Assembly (NCBI GenBank): GCA_013694835.1
Contig: JACDBP010000184.1
Coordinates: 1 to 5,338 of the forward strand
DNA length: 5,338 nucleotides
Direction: 5' to 3'
Source: Chloroflexota bacterium
GTDB taxonomy: Bacteria > Chloroflexota > Limnocylindria > Limnocylindrales > CSP1-4
In this document: one piece after another, positions 1 to 5,244 of the stretch
Numbering within the stretch: position 1 is the first letter of the stretch
How the letters are laid out: each line of letters begins with the position of its first letter
The notes under the pieces: generated by a model
The model's database searches: none
What the model saw: only the letters and a program-made list of their open reading frames with translations
Told to the model about the DNA's origin: nothing
Position numbers and translations under genes: made by a program

Positions 1-871
1 CATCGCCGAGATCTACATCGCGCAGGAAGCGACCGGCGGCGAGGAGGCGTCCCTATCCGACACCGGCCAGGTCAAGGTTCGGCACATCCTCTACTCGCCC
101 AAGGACGATCCGCAGGGCGCCGCCGACCTGCCCGCGGATGATCCCGCCTGGGCGGAGGCCGAGGCGGCCGCCAGGGCAGCGGCAGATAAGCTCAAGGCGA
201 TCCCCGACCTTGCCGCGCGCGAGGTCGACTTCGAGGTCCTCGCCAAGGCCGAGAGCGACGACAAGGGAAGTGGTGCGAAGGGCGGTCAGCTCGACTACAC
301 CAGCCGGAGCGGCTTCGTGAAGGAGTTCTCCGACGCCATCTTCGACGGGGAGCACACGAAGGGCGAGATCATCGGCCCGGTCAAGAGCGACTTCGGCTAC
401 CACGTCATCCTCTGGCAGTCCAGGCGAGGCACGGCCGACGAGCGGATCGCCGAGATGGAGACGCTGCTGAAGGCCCCCGGCGCCGCCTTCGCGGCGCTCG
501 CCAGGGAGCACTCGGAGGGCCGGACCGCTGCCGAAGGCGGTGTGCTCGGATGGAACACCAAGGACCAGCTTCAAACGGAGATCGCGGACGCCGTGTTCGC
601 GCTCCAGGCAGGCCAGACGACCCCCAGGATCGAGTTGGAGGATCCTGCCGGCGCTCACTGGTACAACGTGCTCGAGCGCAAGCCACGCCCGCTGGACGCC
701 GATCAGCGTGGGGCGCTCTTGACCGCCGCAGAAGGTGTCGCGTGGCCCAAGGCATTCGAGGACTGGTACGCGCCGAAGAAGGAGACCGCCGAGGCCGACG
801 GGGTGATCACTCGTGACGATTCGTTCACCGGCGGCGGGACCGAGCCGGGCGTCGACGAGCTCAACCCGTAG
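1..871 (+). CDS. Parvulin-type peptidyl-prolyl cis-trans isomerase (PpiC/SurA/PrsA-like), 5'-truncated
   Basis: The frame is open from base 2 to the TAG at 869-871, giving 289 residues with the N-terminus outside the window. Parvulins catalyse cis-trans isomerisation of Xaa-Pro bonds; members with this layout usually fold exported proteins outside the membrane, but the signal peptide or anchor that would prove it is missing here. The first rotamase domain spans about residues 23-140. It has the opening VKVRHIL (His28), a long Ala/Glu-rich insertion (about 47-66), FEVLAK, a GAKGGQLDY loop, EFSDAIF, and the closing FGYHVI (His134). Both signature histidines are present, so this domain is probably active. 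A second, weaker repeat (about 163-227) has FAALAREHSEG, EGGVLGW, DAVFAL and AHWYNVLERK, but lacks the HIL motif and carries no His at the GYH position. The tail is acidic and Gly-rich. mazG starts 19 bases after the stop. Family assignment is secure; substrate and exact subfamily are not. Confidence 0.9.
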   Translation, partial: IAEIYIAQEATGGEEASLSDTGQVKVRHILYSPKDDPQGAADLPADDPAWAEAEAAARAAADKLKAIPDLAAREVDFEVLAKAESDDKGSGAKGGQLDYTSRSGFVKEFSDAIFDGEHTKGEIIGPVKSDFGYHVILWQSRRGTADERIAEMETLLKAPGAAFAALAREHSEGRTAAEGGVLGWNTKDQLQTEIADAVFALQAGQTTPRIELEDPAGAHWYNVLERKPRPLDADQRGALLTAAEGVAWPKAFEDWYAPKKETAEADGVITRDDSFTGGGTEPGVDELNP

Positions 872-890
872 CCATCGGGGTACGCCACCC

Positions 891-2132
891 GTGATGCCGG
901 CGGTCCTCAGGGAGCTCGAGGAGCGCTACGGGCTCGTCCCCGCCGACGGCCTGCAGCTGCTCTCGGCCTCGTCACTGCTCCGGCGTCCGTTCGATCCCGG
1001 GTGGCCGGTCGTGCTCGTGCCCGCGTCGCAAGACGCCCCCGCGGCCCTGGCCGTCCCAGCCGCTCCGACCGTCCCAGCGGCCCCGGCCGTCCCAGGCAGC
1101 GAAAAGACCGACCGGATCGCGGTCACCTTCGGACGCGAGGCACGTGTCGGCGGCCCGGCAAGCCTGCTCCAGCATCTCTACCCAGCCGACCACCCCGTGC
1201 GTGGCATCGGCGGTGGGAGCGACACCTCGGTCGGGGCGCTCACGGACGACGCGCTCGCCGCCGCCGCCTGGCTGGTGCCATCGCTGGAAGGTGAGCAGAA
1301 CGCAGCCAGTCCCCACGGCCTGCCCTGGCTAGTGGCGCGCCTGCGGGCGCCAGGCGGCTGCCCGTGGGACGCGGAACAGACCCACCAGAGCCTCAAGAAG
1401 TTCGTGCTGGAGGAGGCGTTCGAGGTCTACGACGCGCTGGATGGGGGCTCGACTCCGGCGCTTGCCGAGGAGCTCGGGGATCTGCTGCTCCAGGTGGTGC
1501 TGCATGCCCACTACGCGGCCGAGGATGGCGTCTTCGACCTGGCCGATGTCTACCGGGCGGTCGTCACCAAGATCGTCCGGCGGCATCCCCACGTCTTCGG
1601 CGACGTCCGGGCGGACGACTCCGCGGCGGTGATCCGGAACTGGGAGCGGGTCAAGGCCGACGAGCGTGCCGGCGCCGCCGCGAACGGGTCCGGGGAGACG
1701 AGCTCGCAGGAGGCCAGCCACGAGATGCCGGCCGCCTTTGCGGGGCTCTCGCGCTCGCTGCCCGCGCTGCACTACGCCCAGGAGATGCAGGAGCGCGCCG
1801 CCTCGCTCGGGTACGACTGGCCCGACGTGGAGGGTGTCATCGACAAGTTGGAGGAGGAGGCGGTCGAGCTGCTGAATGCCCGCGATGAAGCAGAACGGCG
1901 AGAGGAGTTCGGCGACCTGCTGTTGGTGATCGTCAACCTGGGCCGCAAGCTGGGCCTCGATGCCGAAGCGGCACTCCGTCAGGCAAGTGCCAAGTTCGCG
2001 CGCCGCTTCCGGACCGTGGAGCGGCTGGCCGCCGAGGATGGGACGCAGATCTCGATGCTCGGCTTCGAGGCACTGGATGACCTGTGGGAGCGTGCCAAGC
2101 GCTCCGAGCACATACACGAAGGGGACGCATGA
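891..2132 (+). CDS. mazG: Nucleoside triphosphate pyrophosphohydrolase MazG with vestigial N-terminal domain
   Basis: MazG hydrolyses NTPs and dNTPs to the monophosphate and PPi in the cytoplasm, clearing aberrant nucleotides. Using the GTG at 891 the protein has 413 residues. GGGG at 877-880 lies 10 bases upstream of this codon; the ATG at 894 is an equally possible start one codon later. Residues about 145-413 match the two-domain MazG of about 263 residues. The first domain has RLRAPGGCPWDAEQTHQSL, the metal-binding EEAFE (174-178) and EELGD (193-197), then KIVRRHPHVFGD and NWERVKADE. A low-complexity linker follows (258-280), then LPALHYAQEMQERAASLGYDW and a second domain with EEEAVE (321-326) and EEFGD (338-342). 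The first 149 residues are not MazG: GLQLL, PFDPGWPVVLV and LYPADHPVR resemble the C-terminal half of YabN-type tetrapyrrole methylases, with a Pro/Ala repeat (51-68) inserted and the SAM-binding half absent. The stop overlaps the rph start as ATGA. Confidence 0.93.
   Translation: MMPAVLRELEERYGLVPADGLQLLSASSLLRRPFDPGWPVVLVPASQDAPAALAVPAAPTVPAAPAVPGSEKTDRIAVTFGREARVGGPASLLQHLYPADHPVRGIGGGSDTSVGALTDDALAAAAWLVPSLEGEQNAASPHGLPWLVARLRAPGGCPWDAEQTHQSLKKFVLEEAFEVYDALDGGSTPALAEELGDLLLQVVLHAHYAAEDGVFDLADVYRAVVTKIVRRHPHVFGDVRADDSAAVIRNWERVKADERAGAAANGSGETSSQEASHEMPAAFAGLSRSLPALHYAQEMQERAASLGYDWPDVEGVIDKLEEEAVELLNARDEAERREEFGDLLLVIVNLGRKLGLDAEAALRQASAKFARRFRTVERLAAEDGTQISMLGFEALDDLWERAKRSEHIHEGDA
1041..1095 (+). 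repeat. 18-bp minisatellite encoding Val-Pro-Ala-Ala-Pro repeats inside mazG
   Basis: CCGTCCCAG recurs exactly at 1051-1059, 1069-1077 and 1087-1095, an 18-base period. The flanking GCGGCCCTGG (1041-1050) and GCGGCCCCGG (1077-1086) differ by one base. Because 18 is a multiple of three, each copy encodes about six residues in frame (VPAAPT, VPAAPA, VPG), giving a Pro/Ala linker at residues 51-68 of MazG. Copy number could vary without shifting the frame. The similarity of units suggests recent tandem duplication. Confidence 0.85.
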
Positions 2133-2860
2133 GCATCGGATCCGCGCGCTTCCGCGCCGACGGCCGGACGCCCGGCCAGCTGCGCAAGGTTACGATCGCC
2201 CTCGGGGCGCAGAAGTGGGCCGAGGGCTCCTGCACCATCACCGTCGGCGACACCGTGGTGCTCTGCGCTGCGACCGTGGAGGACCGCATCCCGCCACACC
2301 TCCGTGGCAAGGGCACGGGCTGGGTCACCGCTGAGTACTCGATGCTGCCGCGAGCGACCGCCGAGCGGACCCAACGCGAGTCTTCCAAGGGCAGGATCGG
2401 CGGGCGCACCCACGAGATCCAGCGCCTCATCGGTCGCTCGTTGCGCGGCGTCGTGGACACCTCGGTGATGGGCGAGAAGACCGTCACCGTCGACTGCGAC
2501 GTCCTCCAGGCGGATGGCGGCACGCGGACCGCGTCGATCACCGGCGGCTACGTGGCCCTGGCGCTGGCGCTGCGCGGCCGGAACCTGGAACGGGCCCTGG
2601 TGAGCCAGATCGCGGCGGTCAGCGTCGGCCTGGTCGATGGCGCGGCACTCCTCGACCTCGACTACTCGGAGGACTCCCGCGCGGAGGTCGACTTCAACGT
2701 GGTCGGCACGGACAACAAGACGTACGTCGAGCTGCAGGGCACGGCCGAGGGCAAGCCCTTTGACCGGGCGGCGATGGACCGGCTCCTGGCGCTTGCCGAC
2801 CTCGGCCTGGAGGACCTCTTCGCGGCCCAGCGGGAGGCCCTCACACCGCCCGCCCGGTGA
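2129..2860 (+). CDS. rph: Ribonuclease PH
   Basis: RNase PH is a phosphate-dependent 3'-to-5' exoribonuclease that trims tRNA precursors and other RNA 3' ends, releasing nucleoside diphosphates; family members form hexameric rings. The predicted protein has 243 residues, the usual length, so it is complete. Family signatures appear in order: RADGRTPGQLR near the N-terminus, EGSCTITVGDTVVLCAATVE (32-51), GWVTAEYSMLPRAT (64-77), the block GRIGGRTHEIQRLIGRSLR (88-106), the phosphate-binding DCDVLQADGGTRTASITG (122-139), the acidic DLDYSEDSRAEVDFNVV (176-192) holding the catalytic Asp region, and YVELQGTAEGKPF (199-211). No key residue is obviously missing. The ATG at 2129 is chosen because it overlaps the mazG stop and has GAAGGGGA about 5 bases upstream; the frame extends further upstream but only into mazG. 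Its own stop overlaps the next start, so the three genes are probably translationally coupled. Confidence 0.97.
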   Translation: MSIGSARFRADGRTPGQLRKVTIALGAQKWAEGSCTITVGDTVVLCAATVEDRIPPHLRGKGTGWVTAEYSMLPRATAERTQRESSKGRIGGRTHEIQRLIGRSLRGVVDTSVMGEKTVTVDCDVLQADGGTRTASITGGYVALALALRGRNLERALVSQIAAVSVGLVDGAALLDLDYSEDSRAEVDFNVVGTDNKTYVELQGTAEGKPFDRAAMDRLLALADLGLEDLFAAQREALTPPAR

Positions 2861-3468
2861 CGCAGCGCCTGCTGCTGGCCACGCGCTCCGGTCACAAGCT
2901 TGGGGAGCTGCGGGCGCTCCTCGACTTGGGGCCAGACGTCGAGCTGCTATCGCCCGACGACGCCGGGGTCCGGGGTGACCCGGTCGAGGACTCGGAGACG
3001 TTCGAGGGCAATGCCCTGATCAAGGCGCGCTACTTCGCCGAGCGCGCCGAGCTGCCGGTCATCGCCGACGATTCCGGGCTGGAGGTCGACGCCCTCCGTG
3101 GTGGGCCGGGCGTCCGGACGCGGCGCTACGCCGGCGAGGACGCATCGGACAGCGACAACAACGCGAAGCTGCTGCGCGCGCTGACGGGGTTGCCACCGCC
3201 GGGACGAACCGCGCGTTACCGCTGCGTACTGGTCTACCTGGAGCGTCCCGAGTCAGAGCCACTCATCACGAGCGGCACCTTCGAGGGCCGGATCGCCCTG
3301 GCGCCGCGAGGGCACGGCGGCTTCGGCTACGACCCCATCTTCGAGCCGGCGACCGAGCCGCCGGGTGGCAGGACCGTCGGCGAGCTCTCCGCGGAGGAGA
3401 AGAACAGCGTCTCCCACCGGGCCATCGCGGCTCGGGCGATGGGAGAGCTTCTCCGCGGCCGCTCCTAG
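2857..3468 (+). CDS. rdgB: XTP/dITP diphosphatase (non-canonical purine NTP pyrophosphatase, RdgB/HAM1 family)
   Basis: This family hydrolyses dITP, ITP and XTP to the monophosphate plus PPi, keeping deaminated purines out of DNA and RNA. The 203-residue length is normal. Visible motifs are LLLATRSGHKLGEL (5-18, the substrate-binding TxNxxK region), FEGNALIKA (49-57), IADDSGLEVDAL (69-80, with the likely catalytic Asp71), GGPGVRTRRYAGEDASD (82-98), NNAKL, GGFGYDPIFEP (154-164) and ELSAEEKNSVSHRA (176-189). The usual Asn of the first motif is Ser11 here; Thr9 and Lys14 are kept. The start is the GTG at 2857-2859, overlapping the rph TGA as GTGA. No Shine-Dalgarno sequence is evident before it, so translation probably depends on ribosomes finishing rph. 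Pairing of rph and rdgB is common in bacteria; with mazG just upstream, two NTP-cleaning enzymes flank rph. Confidence 0.96.
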   Translation: MTQRLLLATRSGHKLGELRALLDLGPDVELLSPDDAGVRGDPVEDSETFEGNALIKARYFAERAELPVIADDSGLEVDALRGGPGVRTRRYAGEDASDSDNNAKLLRALTGLPPPGRTARYRCVLVYLERPESEPLITSGTFEGRIALAPRGHGGFGYDPIFEPATEPPGGRTVGELSAEEKNSVSHRAIAARAMGELLRGRS

Positions 3469-3483
3469 CCGAGCATGGCGGGG

Positions 3484-3501
3484 TTCTCAGGACCTTCTCA
3501 G
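3484..3501 (+). promoter_or_regulatory. Candidate OmpR/PhoB-family operator: TTCTCAG direct repeat with 11-bp period
   Basis: TTCTCAG occurs exactly at 3484-3490 and again at 3495-3501, separated by GACC. The 11-bp start-to-start distance places the two half-sites on the same DNA face, as in tandem sites bound by head-to-tail dimers of winged-helix response regulators. It lies 63 bases before the start of the DUF5666-like gene, and an OmpR-family regulator is encoded about 1 kb downstream. A weak -10-like GATGGT is at 3512-3517. I noticed no other such pair in the window. The binding role and the regulator's identity are inferred. Confidence 0.55.
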
Positions 3502-3550
3502 CGGCGGGCGCGATGGTTGCTGCACGACGCCAGCTTCCCCGCGTCATCAC

Positions 3551-3555
3551 AGGAG
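3551..3555 (+). promoter_or_regulatory. Ribosome binding site deciding the start of the DUF5666-like gene
   Basis: AGGAG lies 9 bases before the ATG at 3565. The same frame also opens at an ATG at 3475, but that start has no comparable site, would make the TTCTCAG repeat coding, and would put about 30 non-signal-like residues ahead of the signal peptide. The site therefore favours 3565. Confidence 0.7.
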
Positions 3556-3564
3556 AACCACCAG

Positions 3565-4467
3565 ATGAACGACGACGAACGACCAGGCCCCATCCCGTTG
3601 CCGGTCCGGCGCGATCGAGCGCGCCTGGGCGCGGTGAGCGCTGCGGCCCTCACTCTCATGGCCGGCGCGGCCATCACCCTGGCTGCCTCGCCCGCGGCGG
3701 ATCCCAGCGCCGGCACGGTACCGGCTGCCGTCGAAACCAGCCCCGGGGCGACGGCCCAGCCCACTGCCTCCAGCGAGCCCGGTGCCTCGACCGCGCCCGG
3801 CGACAAGGGTGGCAAGGGTATCCGTGGCTGGGGTCGCGGCGGCCCGGGCGGCTTGGGCGGCTTGGGCGGCCCGGGCTTCGGATTCGCTGGACCGGGTGCA
3901 GCGGGCATCCACAGCATCCACGTCGGCGGCATCACCGTGACGGCGATCGACGGCTCGAGCCTCTCGCTCGCGACAGAGAACGGCTGGACGCGCACGATCA
4001 CCGTCGCCGATGGGACCAGCATCACCAAGGCCGGCAAGACGCTCACCCTTGAGGACATCACCGTCGGCGATACGATCGGGCTCCACGAGCAGCGCAGCGA
4101 TGACGGGACCTGGACCATCGAATCGGTCGTCGTCATCCAGCCGATCGTCGGCGGCACCGTGACCGTCGTCGAGGGTTCGTCCATCACCATCGAGCAGCGC
4201 GACGGCAGCAAGACGGTCATCCACGTCGACGCCGACACTGAGTACCTCGTCCGCGGCGACGACTCCCCGGCCATTTCCGACATCAAGCTGGGCGATCGCG
4301 TGGTCGCCGAAGGCACCCTCAACGACGATGGGTCGCTCGAGGCGGATCGGGTGGCTGCCGGATCGCCCGGCCACGGCGTCGGCCCGGGTCATCACCGTGG
4401 GGACGGCGATGAGCCCAAGGTCCAGCCATCGACCGAGCCCGCAAGCGAGCCGGCCAGCGAGGGCTGA
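3565..4467 (+). CDS. Exported or membrane-anchored protein with two DUF5666-like repeats
   Basis: The 300-residue protein begins with an Arg-rich segment (RRDRAR, 15-20), then a hydrophobic stretch (about 21-41, LGAVSAAALTLMAGAAITLA), then Pro/Ser/Thr/Ala-rich sequence (42-79). This is a signal peptide or single membrane anchor, so the rest should lie outside the membrane. A Gly-rich segment follows (81-114). Two related beta-rich repeats then occur about 75 residues apart: 119-190 (VGGITVTAIDGSSLSLA ... DITVGDTIGL) and 194-265 (IVGGTVTVVEGSSITIE ... DIKLGDRVVAEG). The pattern of V.G.V..VdGssiti, a Thr-rich strand, then D(I)kvGDrV is typical of DUF5666, whose function is unknown. The tail is His/Gly/Asp-rich (268-282) and ends in TEPASEPASEG. 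No enzyme motif is visible. It sits between a candidate response-regulator operator and a two-component pair, suggesting an envelope output or accessory of that system. Export is likely; the DUF5666 assignment is from memory of the pattern. Confidence 0.82.
   Translation: MNDDERPGPIPLPVRRDRARLGAVSAAALTLMAGAAITLAASPAADPSAGTVPAAVETSPGATAQPTASSEPGASTAPGDKGGKGIRGWGRGGPGGLGGLGGPGFGFAGPGAAGIHSIHVGGITVTAIDGSSLSLATENGWTRTITVADGTSITKAGKTLTLEDITVGDTIGLHEQRSDDGTWTIESVVVIQPIVGGTVTVVEGSSITIEQRDGSKTVIHVDADTEYLVRGDDSPAISDIKLGDRVVAEGTLNDDGSLEADRVAAGSPGHGVGPGHHRGDGDEPKVQPSTEPASEPASEG
3847..3870 (+). repeat. 9-bp tandem repeat in the glycine-rich segment
   Basis: GGCGGCTTG is present twice in succession (3847-3855, 3856-3864) followed by a partial third copy GGCGGC (3865-3870). 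It encodes Gly-Gly-Leu steps within the Gly-rich linker of the DUF5666-like protein. Its period keeps the reading frame, so length variation between strains would be tolerated. Confidence 0.75.
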
Positions 4468-4493
4468 GGCGACTTCCCCGAACCGGTATGCGA

Positions 4494-4517
4494 GGCGGCG
4501 GGAGCGATCCCGCCGCC
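4494..4517 (+). terminator. Perfect 10-bp hairpin with GCGA tetraloop between the exported-protein gene and the response regulator
   Basis: GGCGGCGGGA (4494-4503) and TCCCGCCGCC (4508-4517) are exact reverse complements around the loop GCGA (4504-4507), which fits the stable GNRA class. The stem has nine G-C pairs and one A-U pair. It begins 27 bases after the DUF5666-like stop and ends 46 bases before the response-regulator start. No T-run follows (the next bases are ATCGCACG), so it is not a classical intrinsic terminator. It could be a leaky terminator, an RNA processing or stability element, or an attenuator setting the ratio of upstream to downstream expression. Confidence 0.55.
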
Positions 4518-4547
4518 ATCGCACGTGACACGAACCCGCGCTACCGG

Positions 4548-4559
4548 CCACCATGGTGG
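4548..4559. other. 12-bp perfect palindrome over the response-regulator ribosome binding site
   Basis: CCACCATGGTGG is its own reverse complement and ends five bases ahead of the ATG at 4564. Its right half, GGTGG, with the following A, is the only plausible Shine-Dalgarno sequence for the response regulator. It could be an operator or could mask the ribosome site weakly as a 4-bp stem. A palindrome of this length is expected roughly once by chance in a window of this size, so significance is low. Confidence 0.35.
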
Positions 4560-4563
4560 ATCG

Positions 4564-5244
4564 ATGCATCTCCTAGTGATCGAGGACGACCCCAAGCTGC
4601 AGCAGATGCTGCAGCGCCTGCTCGGCGGCGACCAGCACATCGTCGAGCTCGCCGACGATGCCAGCTCCGGGATCGAGCTCGCCCAGGACGTGCCCGGCAT
4701 CGAAGCCGTCATCCTCGACGTCGGGCTGCCGGACCGGAGCGGCTTCGAGGTCGCCGCGGAACTGCGCCGGCGCGGCAACCGCGTACCGATCCTGATGCTC
4801 ACGGCCCGCGACACGATCGGGGACCGCGTCTCCGGCCTGGATGCCGGCGCCGATGACTATCTCGTCAAGCCCTTCGCCTACGCCGAGCTCGTTGCCCGGC
4901 TCCGCGCGCTCGCTCGCCGGTCCAACGGTGCGCCGGTGCTCGCCGGAACGAGGCTCGTCATCGGCCCCATCACCCTCGATGATGGACGCCGCGAGGTGTC
5001 CGTCGACGGCCGGCGAATCCAGCTGACGCCACGCGAGTTCTCGCTCCTGGAGTTCCTGATGCGGCATCCGGGGCAGGCGCTCACGCGTGACCAGCTGCTC
5101 GATCACGCCTGGCCGTTCGGCTCGTTCCTGACGACCAACGCCGTCGATGCCTACGTCCACTACCTTCGCGACAAGCTCGGCCCGCCGGCGGCGCGACGCA
5201 TCGAGACCGTGCGCGGCGTCGGGTATCGCATGGCCGACGGATGA
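4564..5244 (+). CDS. OmpR/PhoB-family two-component response regulator
   Basis: The 226-residue protein has the full length of its family. The receiver domain (about 1-115) shows the acidic pocket E7-D8-D9, the phosphoacceptor Asp52 in VILDVGLP, Thr80 in LMLTARD, and Lys102 in DDYLVKPF. The C-terminal winged-helix DNA-binding domain (about 127-224) shows LTPREFSLLEFLMRHPGQALTR, then LLDHAWPF, the recognition-helix region TNAVDAYVHYLRDKL, and the wing motif IETVRGVGYRM. Phosphorylation of Asp52 by the partner kinase should promote dimerisation on tandem DNA half-sites. The ATG at 4564 is preferred because the receiver begins right there (MHLLVIEDD) and GGTGGA precedes it, though at short spacing; upstream in-frame sequence is not receiver-like. 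The stop overlaps the next ATG as ATGA, joining it to the kinase gene. The specific regulon cannot be read from the protein; the TTCTCAG repeat at 3484-3501 is a candidate target. Confidence 0.96.
   Translation: MHLLVIEDDPKLQQMLQRLLGGDQHIVELADDASSGIELAQDVPGIEAVILDVGLPDRSGFEVAAELRRRGNRVPILMLTARDTIGDRVSGLDAGADDYLVKPFAYAELVARLRALARRSNGAPVLAGTRLVIGPITLDDGRREVSVDGRRIQLTPREFSLLEFLMRHPGQALTRDQLLDHAWPFGSFLTTNAVDAYVHYLRDKLGPPAARRIETVRGVGYRMADG

Noticed and set aside
53..658. 201-codon minus-strand open frame opposite the isomerase gene
   Set aside because: The + strand frame carries parvulin motifs throughout this region, and the minus-strand translation resembles nothing I recognise.
813..890. ATG at 813 as the start of mazG
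   Set aside because: It would overlap the isomerase gene by 59 bases and add a Ser/Arg/Pro-rich stretch without similarity to anything. The GTG at 891 or ATG at 894 begins just after the upstream stop with a purine-rich site in reach.
1329..2117. 262-codon minus-strand open frame opposite mazG
   Set aside because: It lies wholly within the clear two-domain MazG coding region and shows no family motif; long shadow frames are normal at this GC content.
3456..3463. GCGGCCGC palindrome near the rdgB stop
   Set aside because: It lies inside coding sequence, is short and all G/C, and is expected in DNA of this composition.
3475..3564. Upstream ATG start for the DUF5666-like gene
   Set aside because: The extra 30 residues do not look like a signal peptide, no ribosome site precedes it, and AGGAG at 3551-3555 clearly serves the ATG at 3565.
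4468..4563. A separate sigma-70-type promoter for the response regulator
   Set aside because: A TATGCG-like hexamer near 4487 has no convincing -35 partner, and most of the gap is taken by the hairpin, so I could not support a promoter call.
3547..4569. Long open frame (340 codons) on the minus strand, antisense to the exported-protein gene
   Set aside because: It mirrors a well-supported + strand gene with signal peptide, repeats and a ribosome site. Its translation is Arg/Asp/Gly-biased with no recognisable domain, as expected of the complementary frame in GC-rich DNA.
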